Part shown: piece after piece, positions 23,401 to 38,400 of the stretch
Numbering within the stretch: the first letter of the stretch is position 1
Layout: every line of letters starts with the position of its first letter
DNA from: Oegoconia quadripuncta
Lineage: Eukaryota > Arthropoda > Insecta > Lepidoptera > Autostichidae
Length of the DNA: 64,000 nucleotides
NCBI GenBank assembly: GCA_949316235.1
Contig: OX438743.1
Location: forward strand, 29,667,242 to 29,731,241
Direction: 5' to 3'
Translations under genes and position numbers: made by a program
The notes under the pieces: model-generated
Seen by the model: only the letters and a program-made list of their open reading frames with translations
What the model was told of the DNA's origin: nothing
Databases searched by the model: none

Positions 23401-26400
23401 TACGAGTCGCTGACCAGGTGAGCGACATCACGATCTTTCCCTATTACTTAAGAGTAGCACTTAGCTTATATTCTTGTCTTTACAGCGACAGTTTACTGCA
23501 GTCCAGTTGGACATAAGCCTCTTGCATGGCGTCACCCTCTGGGCAGGCGGGTTGGCATTTGCGAGATGGTTCACCGTTTGGTGGAAAGGAAATTGGGTCC
23601 ACCATTACCAAGATATTCCACTTTAATTTTTGTCTTGCCAATAACTAGAAATATCGAATTTTAGGTTAGATAGTGTTATTTGTTTATCAAGTGAGCAAGG
23701 ACAATTTTTGTTGCGAATGCTGATTTTGAATCTGGAGCAAGTGAAGGATTCTATAATTGAGTCAGTCGCTTGGAATTAAAAGCACGTTGTGCAAATAACT
23801 TTGCTGTTGTGTGAAGTGAGTTTTTAAGCAATGATCCTGTGTGTTTCTTGCGCCGCTTCTTTTACCACAAATGATATCCCTTTCCGAAGCGGTAGTACCT
23901 ATTGCACATACTGACTGACAGATAAATGCAATAAGCCCTTTTATTTCCAGTAGATTTATATTGACATTCAACAAATGATACCATGTATCTTACGTTGAAA
24001 CAAATGCTTGAAGTTGGAAAGTTAAGTCATTTTTCCAATTTTATAAATCATCATCATCTTTTTCTAGCAACTTGCTGCAATGGATCGAACGCACGATCGA
24101 AGCACTCGGGGACAGAACGTTTGCCAACTCATTGGAAGGTGTCCGCCAGCAGTTGATCCAGTTCGCCAACTATCGTACCGTGGAGAAACCGCCGAAGTGA
24201 GTACATGCAGGCTATGTACAATACAATTAAATACAAAAACTCCTGATTGCCCAACAGAAGGGACAGACATTTATGTATAAACTATTCAAAGTCTACAAAG
24301 TATAGTCCTGACTGAATCTAATAAATGAACTAAAACTAAGCTATTTTCAACATTTTTTTTGGAATACCAAAAATATGCTTAAAAATTTGCTACATAGAGT
24401 TTATTTCTTCTGAAAAGTCATAATAAAGAAATATTATTTCACAGGTTCGTGGAAAAGGGTAATTTGGAAGTGCTACTCTTCACCCTCCAATCCCGCATGC
24501 GCGCGGCCAATCAGAAGCCCTACACTCCTCGCGAAGGCAAAATGATCCACGACATTAATCGCGCTTGGGAGCGACTCGAGAAATCCGAGCACGAACGTGA
24601 GCTGGCGCTCAGAGAAGAGCTCATTAGGCAGGAGAAGCTTGAGCAACTGGCTGCCAGGTTAGTAAAGAAGGAAAGAAACTGTTTATTCGCCACTTCGACA
24701 CATTAGGCAAATAAAATAACAGAACACTCAGATAAGTGTCGCAAAGTATTATTAAATTAATCTACAAACTCGTATAAACAGATATTAAATGGAATTTCGA
24801 GTATTGGTTAGTCATAATTCGAGTTTACGCTACTTAATTCGGTTCAAAATCATAGCAAAAGTCACTCTACAGTTTGCATATCAATTTAAAAATACACCTC
24901 TCCCGAGAGCGGAAGAATTTATTTCAATGCGGTTTTTTGCGAAGTTGAGAGAAATTGTTCAACCATTTCCGGATATTCAGTTCTCATTCATCTTATCTTA
25001 CATACCTACTTAGTGTATGTATATGGAAAGTTATAATCTGTGATCTTATGACATGTTCCGAGTTTGGGTACAATAATTGTTAGATTTTTTTTTACAATGG
25101 TTTTAAAATTTTTAGATTCAACCGCAAAGCTCAGATGCGTGAAACATGGCTCTCGGAGAACCAGCGTCTGGTCAGCCAGGACAACTTCGGCTTCGACCTG
25201 GCGGCTGTGGAGGCGGCTGCTAAGAAGCACGAGGCCATCGAGACCGATATCTTTGCCTACGAGGAGAGGGTTCAGGCCGTGGTCGCAGTCTGCTCTGAGC
25301 TGCAGGCTGAGAGGTAAGGGTTATTAGTTAGAATCAGTTTGCGTCTCCGCACCACTCAGTAACCCAGAACAGTGGTACTTTTCACGGCGCTTACTAAAGG
25401 CTTTAATGCTATCGGGGGCTCAAGATTAAAGAAATTGATATACTTCGATAGAGATTAACAAATTTATAGGGGACTATCATCATCACATCAGGCTCAGGAC
25501 GTCCACTGCTGAACATATACTCTTCAAAGAATATTCGAAATCGTTTTACAATTGCCAGAATATCGCGTATATAACCTGCTTTTTAAGGCGTAGCTTAAAA
25601 AGTGTTTCTATGATTCTAAGCTTTTTATTTGATGTATCCATCACGTACTATCAAACTTCATTGAAAGTTACAATTTTAAACGTTACCATCTTCATCATCA
25701 TGATGGCAGCGTTTAAAATTGTATCTTTCAATGACGTTTAATAGAATTACTATACAAGTATATATACAAGTCCGTTGATTTGCCAATTTTTGGCGGTTCA
25801 ATCATTTAATGCTACATATCTGCGCAGATATCATGATATGGAGCGCGTGTGCGCTAGACGCGACAACGTGCTTCGGCTTTGGGCTTACCTCCTGGAGCTG
25901 CTGCGGGCCCGCCGGGCTCGCCTGGAGCTGTCTCTACAGCTGCAGCAGAACTTCCAGGTACAGTCGACACCATTACGTCACTCTATGCTATTAATACAAT
26001 AGAAGCGAGTTATTCTATGCTAAGAACTTCGGTAACCGTTACTCTATACTGGCTTTCGAAAGGAACGTTTTTAGTTTAGATTTGTTTTAGCTGATGTAAA
26101 AAATGTTATCGCGCTATATTTTATTTTTATCTTCTTAGGAAAAAATCAATAGCTATTTTACAAAGTTTCACTTTAACTAAAAAAACTCAAAGACAATTGG
26201 AGATTTCGACTGATAGAATCGACTTAAAGATTAATTGAAAAATTAAAATTATACTAGACGTAGCGAACGGCTGAAATTAACGAACATATTTAATCAACAA
26301 ATAAAAATGAATTGTTTTTTTTTGGTATTATTGCTAAGATATTGTAGGCTATTATAGCGTAGGTATTTTCGCTTTTGTACCTGTTACGAAGTAACTAGTA

Positions 26401-29400
26401 ATCTGTAATTATGATTTAGTTTTTGCATTATCGTTTAAACTTTGCGTGATTGGCCCCCAGATGTTAAGAGAAGATGCGGTCAACAGATAAACCGCGTTCA
26501 TCAGGAACCCCCCCAACTAATTTCGGGGACTGACTATCTTATCTCTACCAGTATGAAAAATGTTGCTTGCCGGCAGACTTTGAAAAATGTCCTGCCTCCA
26601 ACCAAACCGAGCACTATACATGTACTCTACTGGGAATCAAACCCGCGACTGTAATTGTAAAGTTTACATTGTTTACACTGAGCCACGGAGGCGGTTCGTG
26701 CATATAATCGTTTATTAATTTAAGCTCCCATTTTCTCGAACAGGAGATGCTATACATCTTGGACTCTATGGAGGAGATCAAGCTCCGCCTGCTAACCGAC
26801 GACTATGGAAAGCATTTGATGGGCGTCGAGGACCTTCTGCAGAAGCACGCGCTCGTCGAAGCGGACATCAATGTGCTCGGCGAACGAGTCAAGGTAATTG
26901 TTTGGTAATTTTTTGATAGCGTTCGGCTTGGAATGCATTCCGGGAACTGATTTATGCCATGGTTTCCCCGTACCTGTCGCTTTTCCTGTTCATTCTGACA
27001 GTTATCAGCTTGGTCTTGGTAGTCGTACGCGATTCGAATGAAAGCGCGATATCTAGTCTTTTCCGTGCTCCAAGAAGTAATTAAAATAGTTTAAAAAAAA
27101 CCTCTTTCTTTATTTTTTTCAAACTTATTTGGCACACGAACAGACATCCATCTGTAGTATGTTGAAAACCTTGCCTCATTTCGGTGTTTAACCGTAGCGC
27201 ATTGGTGTACCTCAACCGCCTAGTCAGCGCCGATACAGATTTTATATATACGCTTGATTAACAATTAAAGGACCTTGTTGGTGCAACATCACAGATAATG
27301 AGTCTCATTTATGAAACCCCCGTTCTCGACCGTTTAACGACCAACACATAATATTACACATCATATCCTGAATATGAACTTGCCTGAATTCGTTCCTTAT
27401 AGCGACCCTATCGAATAGTGTAATAATACTGTGGTTTTTTTTTTAAAATCAACGGGTTCGATTCCTGGCTAGGAATTAGGGCTTGGTATTCGAATATTCG
27501 AATATTCGTATTATTCGAATATTCGCCCCATTTACTATTCGAATATTACTTAGAGTAGTATTCGAATTTTTCGAACTTTTCGAATATTAACTAAACTTTA
27601 ATAATAAAATAAATATAACCGTGAATTGAACAAAATAACGCCAAATTAAATTCTCGCTTTTTTTTATATATGAGAGGGCGGCAAACGAGCATGCGGGTCA
27701 CCTGATGGTAAGCAATCACCGCCGCCCATGGACACCCGCAACACCAAAAGGGTCACAGATGCGTTGCCGGCCTTTGAGGAAGGTGTAGGCTCGTTTCTTG
27801 AAGGTTCCAATGTCGTACTCGTTCGGGAATACCGCTGCCGGAAGTCCGTTCCACAGGGTGGCCGTACGTGGTAAGAAGTATCTTGAGAAACGTGCAGTGG
27901 TAGACTTCCACTCATCCAGGTGATGTGGATGGAAATTTAATTTTCGGCGAGAAGTGTATCGGTTAAATTAAGCAGCGGGTATTAGCTCGAACAGTTCTTC
28001 AGAACACCCCCCATGAAATATGCGATAGAGAATGCAGAGGGACGCGACGTCTCTTCGCAACGCCAGGGGATCCAGTCGGTCAGTGAGACTCTCTTGGCCG
28101 ACAATTCGGACTGCGCGACGTTGAATGCGGTCAAAAGGAAGAAGCTGGTACTGAGGTGCCCCAGCCCATACGTGAGAACAATACTCCACGTGAGGCCGAA
28201 CTTGCGCCTTATAAAGTTGGAGGCGGTGAGCCGGCGTGAAGTAACGAGCCGCCCTACTGAGGACACCTAACTTTTTGGAGGCCAACTTGGCCTTATCCTC
28301 CAGATGACCGCGGAATTGAACGTTACTAGAGATGTTCACTCCGAGAATCCCAATACTCAGCTTAACGTCAAGGGGAGTGCTCTGAAATTGAAGAGACAGG
28401 AGAAATGGAATCTTCTTTGCGGTGAATGCGCAAACTTGTGTCTTTTTAGGGTTAAACTTAACTAGGTTGAGAATGCCCCAATTAGAGACTTGGTCTAGTG
28501 AGGTCTCGATTTCAGACACAAGCTTGTCCCGACTCTCATCAACGTGCGCCCGAGAAAGATTAGCACGGCCGGCATATAAGGCATCACCCGTACTGTCATC
28601 CGCATAACAATGGAAGTCACTGGTTTGTAACATATCATTGATATGCAGAAGAAACAGGGTGGGGGATAGTACGCAGCCTTGCGGGACTTCAGCGTTCACG
28701 GGTTTTAGATCAGAGCAAGAACCGTCGACAACGACTTTAATGCTACGATCCGTGAGAAAGCTGACAACCTATTAGCAAAAATTATCGGGCAGCCCAAAGG
28801 AAGGAAGCTTCGAGAGAAGCACTTTGTGCCACACCCGATCAAAGGCTTTCACTATGTCCAAACTGACAGCCAACGCCTCGCCGTTGCTCTCTACCGCCTC
28901 CGCCCATCTATGCGTCAAGTAGACAAGAAGATCACCAGCCGATCGACCCCTACGGAATCCGTACTGACGATCATTGAGCAGCTGGTGCTCATCCAAGTAC
29001 TGCAAGAGCTGGCGGTTTATAATGCTTTCCATTATTTTGGAGAGCAGGGACGTAATGGCTATAGGTCTGTAGTTTCCTGGATCTGAGCGGTCGCCTTTTT
29101 TAGGGATCGGGTGCACTAAGGCCGTCTTCCAGGAATTTGGTAATACCCCTGTGGAGTACGAGTGTCGAAATAAACGCGCCAAGACCGGAGCCAACTCTGG
29201 AGCACAATTTTTCAGCACAATGGGAGGGATACCGTCAGGCCCACAAGACTTATGAATATCAAGGGAGAAAAGTGCTTTACGCACAGATTTTTTAAGTGAA
29301 CGGGATTTCCAGCATAGAACTTCCACATTGTGGAATGGTTGGAGGTGGCTTCTCCCTGTCATCCAAAGTCGAGTTGGACACAAAAAGAGATCCCAGAAGC

Positions 29401-32400
29401 TCCGCTTTCTCCTTTGCGTCATACGTCACCCTCCCTGCGCAGTGGTGGAAAAGAAGGCACACCGAAATTCCCCTGGACAGCTTTGGCAAGAGACCAATAT
29501 GCACGTGTCCCCGAAGGTAGACGGGCCAGCCCCTCACCAATTCTGCCGATGTGCTCTGACTTAGTTTTGAGGGATCTGGAGGCAAAGTTATACTCTTTTT
29601 TAAGGTCTTTCGCTTTAGGATCTTTGGCTGCCATTGCAATGGCCCAGGCTTGGAATTTCTCCTGCTTTCGACGCGACGCCATTTTGCAGGGCAAAGCGAA
29701 CCAGGGCTGGGACTTTCCACCAACGGGTACCACAGAACATGGAACAAAAAGTTCCATGCCCTGGAGCACTACGTCGGCGACAGAATCGGCAATGGCGTTG
29801 GAATCGCTACTGGCAATTTACATTATATTATTTATTACTAAAATATTATGTGTTTTCCTGGTCAAAAATAGTCTGATTATTTATGAAAGTTAATAATCAT
29901 TTTAGAAAAACCTCGTTTTTTCTTTACAAATCAGTCGATGTTACTTTGATGTCTGTGAACTTTATAAAATCTACGAATTATGTGCTATATTTACTTATTT
30001 TGTTTTTTAGATGAAAATATTCGAAAACTTCGTCATATTCGAATAATTCGAATAGTAGCGATTGAACTATTCGTAATATTCGAATAGTAAAATTGGGCGA
30101 ATATTACAAGCCCTACTAGGAATACAATACAAATACACTTTATTGCACAACATAAAAGAAAATACAGAAAATTCAGTTTAGGAATATTAATTTTTCAAAA
30201 ATCCAATGATGTAGTTTTAGTTTTCCTCAAAATCGTACCCGAGGCTCCTTTGAGTACTTTCTAATCCTCATAGTTTATTATTTGGCCATCCAGGCTCACT
30301 TAAAAAATTCATACCTGTATATACCAAATTCATGTATATACCAAAATTACGGCGGCGTTGATTAGAGCGATGCATGATGTCGAGAGAAAGGTGATGCCGG
30401 TTCTTCCAAATATTTTCTTATGGCGAAACTATAAGATCTCCCGGTTTGACTTCGGATTCCTGAAAAGAAGCAAGATTTCCACCTCCGCCGCTACCTTCCA
30501 TAGGCAGGTTTCACCAGGCCCACCCATACCGTAATCCTTTTATCGATGCCACATTATTTGTGTTTAAAATAAATAAATATCCTATTTTGTTTAATTCATG
30601 GTCAGGTGGTCGTGGGGCAATCGCAGCGATTCCTCGAGCAGGAGGAGGGCGGCTACCGTCCGTGCGACCCGGCCATCACCGTCGAACGGATCCAGCAGCT
30701 GGAGAACGCTTACGCGGAGCTGGTGCACTTGGCTGTCGAGCGCAGGTGCGTCTACACTTATACTACATCGTCCACAGCCCAATAACAATAGACGCTTATT
30801 GTATGATTTACTGTACCAACTTAATTCTATGCCGAGTGGTTTCAGCATGTAAAAAGAATAAAACCAACCTATCCCTTCTTTGTTCAAAATGTTTCTTTTC
30901 AAATGTTATCTCACTTTGAAACGGGCCATTTTAACGTATTGTTACACACATTTTGCTTCTAGAATAAATTTGGATCGCCCTTAGTCCGTGAACACAACAT
31001 AAGTGGCTTGTTTTTTTAAAATTAGAAAGCGGCTGGAGGATAGCCGCAAGCTGTGGCAATTCTACTGGGACATGGCGGATGAAGAGAATTGGATCAAGGA
31101 GAAGGAACAGATCGTCTCCGTGGATGACATTGGTCACGATCTCACCACCGGTAAGTTACAGTGATATGGAACGTTATAGATCAGATAATATGATGATCTG
31201 CAGCTCGAGCTTTACACTTTAGTTCGATTTAACGAAAATGCCACTAATGGTCACCCATTCAATGCTGGCCACACTAAACGTCCCTTAAACTTCGCTCATC
31301 GTAAACGATTACTGCGCCACGATGTTAAATTACGCCATTTCCTAAAAGTAAATTTACGAAATGTTAAAGTAAAATTGGATACGACTGGTGCAGCATCCTG
31401 AGAATTGGCGTAATGGAGAAGAAACCCAGCTGTGGGTGGAAGTGGATTAAGATTGATGTGATTATGAAAAGTAAAATCATATGATAAATGATATGGATCA
31501 CTTCCTCAATGTGTCAATACTATTTAAGAGTATTTTACTCTCAGTAATACATCGTATTTTTAACTAAAGATATCGCTCAGCATTGACTTTGATACTCGGT
31601 TAGCGCTTTAGCGTGGAGCCAACCAAATGTAGCTAAGTTCCTAAAACTAAGAAAACACTTGATTGGCCAATTATCAGGTCACCTGGGATACATCCCATTG
31701 AGAAATTTCCTCTCCATAATATAATTTTAAAAAAATTGTTATATTATGCAGAGGCAATTTCTCATTGGGATGTATCCCAGGTTGTTCTAGTCGTATTCAC
31801 AGCATGAGTACAGATGTTTTCCTTGGTTTTGTATATCATGAAATAATAAGTGACTGCCAAGGCGAATTCTTTTGTTGGCCATTTTTCGATTTAGAATTAT
31901 GCCTAGCTATTTTTCATAAGATCATCGGTGCTGATAAAGATGTTTTTACTTATTTGAATCGTTTGTCTGTCAGTGTACCTGCTGATATCGAAGCACCGCG
32001 CGTTAGAGGCGGACGTGCAATCCCACGAGCCGCAGCTGATGAGCGTGGCCGCCGTCGGGGACGAGCTCATCTCGCAGGGACACTTCGGAGCTGACAGGAT
32101 CCAGGTATGTGCTTTGTATTAGTAAGGCCGATCTGTATGTGTGGCTGTTGATATCGAAACTGTACCAGTTGTTGAATTGGAGATGTACCAAGGATTCTGC
32201 ACACACTGACATTTCCTCGATTAGATATCAAAGCTTACTGTATAAAACAACAGTGTGTCCACCATAAGTTTATCCGGACGATTCAAGCTATCGTAATCTG
32301 TTGGTAATGCTGCTTGTTACCAATGCGAATGGTAGGTTATTAAAACTGTTGGCCTCACTGTTATCATTTTTATATAAAACATTCCTATTCACTTAATAAC

Positions 32401-35400
32401 GTTTCTGCAAACTTTATTTAACCTTAAACAAGTTGCGGCGAGTTATACGCTATCATGTATTCTGTGTTTATACTTAAAGTTTCTTTATTGAATGAAAGTG
32501 TTAGGAACAACTGATCGCTCATCGAATAACGAATCTGTTAATTAAATTTCTAAATACAGCTTTACTTTAAACAACGCTCTGTCGAAGTGCGCTGGGGTTT
32601 AAGAGGTTGAAAACTAAAAATCTCTTACCTTCGCAGGATCGCCTCCGCGACATCCTGTCCCAATGGAACCACTTGCTGGACGTGGTGTCCCTCCGCAAGA
32701 ACCGTTTGGATGCGGCCGTGCGTTACCACCAACTGTTCGCCGACGCTGACGACATAGACAACTGGATGCTCGACACTCTCAGGTGAGGCCTCGGTTACCA
32801 CTGCCTTTGTTGCCTAACTCCCAAGTATGCGGTGATCGATGCATCAGAAAGTCCTGTACAATGAAGGCTTTTCCAGATGACAGTAAAAAAAAATATAGTA
32901 CCGAAAGTCTCGACAGATGGCGCTGATTCAAAGTCGTTTGTCAAAATCAAACACATCATCTTCTTGCCCTGTTTTCAATTCAATAGTTTACCTTGTCCCG
33001 CCGGTCCAGGTTCGTTTATTAAATAAACAATACAATAGTAGTTTCATTAAACAATTTAACTGTTTATTTTCGTAATTGATTAAATGATGCGGAATTGAGG
33101 CACAGATTAATAATGAGTACTGTTTTATCGATGGAAACTTGGCTTTACTACAACGCCATCTATTGGCTAACGTGTGAACTTGTTTCTTATTTTTTAATTG
33201 TCGAACAGTATGCCCGTCAATGATGCTTCCTGGAAATAGATAATTTCACATTTGGTCGACATAACTGGAGATTCAATTCGAAGCCAGTGACGCTCTCGCC
33301 AACAATGACTACAACTAAATTATTGGTATTCTGTTGTAGGCTGGTTTCGTCTGAGGACACGGGTGTGGACGAATCTCAGGTGCAGAGCCTGCTGAAGAAA
33401 CACAAGGACGTCATCGATGAGCTCAACAATTACGCCAACGTCATCGAGCAGCTGAAACAACAGGTAATTTTATAGGTGTACTAGTTTTGTTGGAATGGCA
33501 TACATATACAGACTGACGGAAGGATTCACCCAATAGAAAGTGGTCATGACACTTGACGCATATATTTTGCAACAAAATATGCAACAGCATTGAATCCATG
33601 CATTGCCAAACCGCGGAGATCATTGATGTAATAAAGTTTACTTTCTGTCTTAACTCGCAGTCCCCTTTTATATAGAGAGTTTTTAAGTAAAGCGTTCAGA
33701 CGCTGAATGCTATAGTAGAGATCACTGCAGCTCATGACTTTAAAGATTGGAAATTCAGATGGCTGCCAAAAATATATTTTATTTGTGAAAATTAGGTCTA
33801 TTTATCATACCATCCAATCAATTTTCAAACAATTCATTATCAGTATAAATGGGATTTTTTTCTTGCTTTCTTCTTCCACCTCATCAAATGATGAAGCATC
33901 GCTCGTCGGTTAGTGGTTGACCGCACCTGGCCTTTTGTGAGTACGTCAGTCACTTGATTTACCGACCGGAAGGAAGGACTTCACGCTTTCGTTATTCAAG
34001 TAGAAATTTTTTTAAAGTTATGTTTGGTTGGCTATCACCATTTTATACTCAAGTCCCAAACAGCAATGTTGATATCATTGTGTTCCGCTTGTAAGTAAAA
34101 CAAACTATTCTTCAGTATTAAATTTATTGCGTAACAAATGATCTCCTAGGCAAGCGAACTGAGCCCCGAAGACGCGAACAGCACGGAAGTCCGCGAGCGT
34201 CTGGCCGCCATCGACACTCGCCACAAGGAGCTGTCAGAGCTGGCGAGACTCCGCAAGCAGCGCTTGTTGGACGCTCTGTCGCTCTTCAAGCTGTTGGCCG
34301 AGGCAGACGCGGCCGACCAATGGATCGCTGAGAAAGACCGCATGCTGGACACCATGCTACCGCCCAAGGATATTGATGATGTCGAGATCATGAAGCATAG
34401 GTGAGTGTTAGATATACAGGGTGAATTTGAATTAGTGTAATTCCCATTAACTGGTGGCTCCACTCCTGATTACGAATAACTTTCATCAAAGAACCATAGT
34501 CGAATTCGATCAAAAAAATTTCGATTACCCATACAAAGTAAACCATTCTGAAACCACCTTTAGTGTGGAAATCCAACAATTTTCGGCTGATTACTCCACT
34601 CCTGATTACGAACAACTTTCCACTAGGAACTAAGCAGCAATGTTAATAGCATTGCTGTGTTCCGGTTGTCAGAGATAAGATAGCCACTCCCCCAAATGTG
34701 TTGGGGTTCCCGGGTCAGTACGCTTCCACCTTCGACCTCATCTACACTTAACATCAGGTGTGATTGAGGGCAAGTACGAACGCTTCGTGCATAAAAAAAA
34801 AACAAAAAGATATTTTGTAGCACAAATTCATCATATCAGTCACAGGACAGGAGTGGACGTCCTACGCTGCGCTTGCCGGTGCGTGGTCTCCACTTGAGAA
34901 TTTTAATGCCCCGCCGGCTATCAGTTCTTCGAGCTGTGTGCCCTGCCCATTGCCACTTCAACTTACTAATCCGCGGGGCTATGTCAGTGACTTACGCTCG
35001 CCTGAACTGCCGTTCTGAAGTGTGCTTAGTTGGCTCATTGCTCGCTGGGCAATGTCTGATTGAATAACCTTATCGATGACGATATCGATGCAGTTGTAAA
35101 TAACAAATCTCACCAACAGGTACGACGGCTTCGACAAGGAGATGAACGCGAATGCTTCCCGCGTCGCTGTCGTGAACCACCTCGCTCGTCAGCTGATCCA
35201 CGTGGAGCACCCTCAAGCGCCGCGCATACAGGAGCGGCAGGCGGCTCTCAATCACGCCTGGAACGCGCTACGGGACAAGGTAACCGGCGAATGTTACACT
35301 GATACGTCTATACATATGATAAAATCATAACGGCAAATTGTTTGAACGCGCATCATATGAAAACTGCTGGATGAATTTTGGAGTAGTTTTCATACACATG

Positions 35401-38400
35401 TTTAAATAAGTCCAAATTAACGGTTAGGTAAAATTTTGATAAAGAAAACATGTTATTATGTAATACGAGTGAATAAGAAACTTTAATGGCCTCCACCGGG
35501 CTGCAAATAGTTTTCAAAGAATAGTCGGTTTATGTTCAGTAGCCCAGAGGGCAACAGCTAGTTCATAATTCCATTGAGGTAGGCAGCGACCATAAACTTG
35601 AAATTGCTACAAATTTGACGCACCTCTTTCGCTTCATTTACTCTCATAAAATTCTTCATTCAAACGCGTCCTTATAGGGTACCTTTACTTATGTCCACGA
35701 TTTGATGGTGGTACGTTCGCCTTGGTCTTCCTCTTCCAACACTGCAATCCACATTTGCTTCGTATATCTCTTACGTTTACATTCTCTTATTCTTCCTCTC
35801 CAGTAATAGTAGAGTCGAGAAAAGAGCCTAAACAGCTGATTTTAATGCAGTTCCGTTCTCTGGCTGAATCATGACTAAGGAGTTCAGGTCTTCCCGTGGT
35901 TCCTCTATCATTAGATCTTGATGAAATATATAACATATAATTGAATTATATGAACACTATATTTATGTCTACAACACAATAATTATAATTTCGGTATTGA
36001 GCTGGAAGTTAATATTCACTTTTGAAAGTAATTGTACACGGTGTACACCCATGTAACCTCACGTTCGTATTGCTATAGGCTGAATCCAAGAAGGACGAAC
36101 TCAAGGCAGCTCAGGGCGTGCAGACATTCCACATCGAGTGCCGCGAGACAGTCTCCTGGATCGAGGACAAGAAGAGGATCCTCCAACAGACCGACAATTT
36201 GGAAATGGATCTCAACGGTAATATAGGGCTTGATATTGTTTTCGGTGAACCATTTTGTTTGTTAAAATAAATTCAGAACTTCAGAAAATTCTGAACAGAA
36301 TGCTTGGGAGTGTCTCCGAAATATTGTTGGTATTTACGTGTATTTTTTTCATTAGCATATAATTACATAATATATATAAGGTTACTATATAATTATTTTG
36401 ATGGTAGTACCTTATGGTCCAAGTAACTTAATTTTTGCAAATTATTTACCAAAAACAAATTTAAGTCATTATTGCGTAAAAACTAAAGTACTAGGATCCT
36501 ACAACTTACGTACGACCGTCACAACATGTAAGAAGTAATTATTTAACCGGATTGTAAAATTAATTTAATCGAAAAATATTCATAAAAATACGAAATGTCG
36601 TATTTTTCCAGCTCGCTTTGTTAATGCAGCCTTATACTGCACTAGATGAAACGAAACGTAATTTTTTTTATAAAAGGTTTTAAGATACATTTACAATACT
36701 ATATGTTCAGGCGTGATGACTCTTCAACGCCGTCTGTCGGGAATGGAGCGAGATCTCGCAGCCATTCAAGCGCGCATCACGTCTCTGGAGGATGAAGCCA
36801 ATGCCATCGAGGACACGCATCCCGAGGAGGCGCAACTCATCAGGGAGCGAGTGCTGACCATAAGGGATAATTGGGATCAACTCACTCAGATGGTTAGTGA
36901 TTGATTATGATTAGCTAACACCAACTTGAGTTCTTTCATTCGCGTCGCATGTTCGGGTTATCTATCGTAGATTCAAGTTCAAACAAAGATTAAGAAACTT
37001 GAGATTAACTCTAGGCTCTTATGGCAGGCGTTTAGCCTGCGGATTAACAATAGAAGATATGATTATCTGTCTCACTGATCGTTAGAAGATTACGAGGGGA
37101 GTGGAAAAAATAGGATTATTATTTAGATTATAATGATTACCTTTCTTTAACAGCTCAAAGAGCGAGATGCTAAACTGGAAGAGGCCGGTGACTTACACCG
37201 CTTCCTGCGTTCCGTGGACCACTTCCAGGCGTGGTTGACCAAGACCCAGACGGATGTCGCATCGGAAGGTAAATAATAAATTATTAATTTATCAATATAA
37301 GAAAGTGTCCGCAATATACATGTCATGATTATTGCCTAGCCAATGAAAGCCCATTCGATGGCGTGCGAGTATTGCATCCTAAGGCCGATGTATTAACAAA
37401 AATAATGTATTTGATTTCTTAATTCTTGTGACAGTCAATGTTTTTAAGTCGCCCCTGTAGGCCACCGACTTGGCTTAACAACTGCCTCCCATGCCAAACA
37501 ACCGAAGCCGTCTATTTAACATGTCCTGCGTGGTCACCCATCCAAGTAGTGACCGCGTCAGACATTGCTTCGCCTGGGGGATCGAATCAAAATTGAGGAG
37601 AGCCAAGGTGACCGATATAGCCCGAATGCCAAACTGAAGTGGCAGTGGACGGGGCACATTGGTCGTAGGCCCGACGGCCGTTGGGGCGGGGCGCGAGGGG
37701 CGAGGAGGGGTGGGAGACGCAGCGTCGCCCCCGAACCCCCCACGAGGTGGACCGACGATTTGGTAAAGGTCAGGACCGATCGTTGTTGTGGAGATCTTTG
37801 GGGGAGGTCTTTGTCTAGCAGTAGTATGTGGTCAATGGAGAATAGTGTAGCTTTCTATTTACTAGTGAAAGAATTTTATCGCAGTTTAATATTAGTGTAG
37901 GTGAAATTTTACATTGGTTGGTATTTTCGCAGACACACCATCGAGCCTGGCGGAGGCAGAGAAGCTGCTATCGCAGCATCAGACAATCAAGGAGGAGATA
38001 GACAACTACCGCGACGAGTACGCCAAGATGATGGAGTATGGAGAGAAGATCACTGCTGTAAGTCAGTCTATAGAACTCCACTACTGGACGTCATCCTCCT
38101 CCATGGCGCAAGCAAGGATTTGCCTTAATCGCTATACCGGGTAGGCAAGATGGTGAACAATCCACTTTGCGATACCGTCAATCAGATGGCAAATACGATG
38201 TGTCCTTTTTGTATGTTTCTCGACGACTGTGTAATACTTTTCTGATTGTGTCGTATAAAAGGGATTAGTTCACATTTGTGCATTATCCCTTACTGTTTTT
38301 GGACCTGTTTCATTTTTTTTTGCTATATAGAATAAAGGAGAAGTTGGTGATACCTGGCATCTCATACATACACCTGATAAAGTTTTGTAAATTTTGGAGA

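Larger units (their letters stand above)
27656..29830 (-). mobile_element. Degraded Jockey/CR1-type LINE nested in the hAT element
   Basis: On the minus strand: RT motifs [46 protein letters not shown] and [18 protein letters not shown], with CYADDS, then a C-terminal region ([19 protein letters not shown]). Two consecutive in-frame stops near 28770 and frameshifts near 29290-29420 break it. The plus-strand poly(T) at 27656-27665 is its poly(A) tail. It is 5'-truncated near 29830, so it cannot move by itself. Confidence 0.85.
27477..30115. mobile_element. Non-autonomous hAT element, split by a LINE
   Basis: Terminal inverted repeats TAGGGCTTG...CAAGCCCTA are flanked by a perfect 8-bp duplication CTAGGAAT (27469-27476 and 30116-30123), diagnostic of hAT elements. 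Both subterminal regions are packed with TATTCGAA-type palindromes (27491-27595, 30004-30103). I see no transposase. The middle (about 27656-29830) is a separate LINE. It lies in beta-Spec intron 10. Confidence 0.85.

Noticed and set aside
28826..29893. Plus-strand ORFs at 28.8-29.9 kb
   Set aside because: They are antisense to the nested LINE reverse transcriptase.
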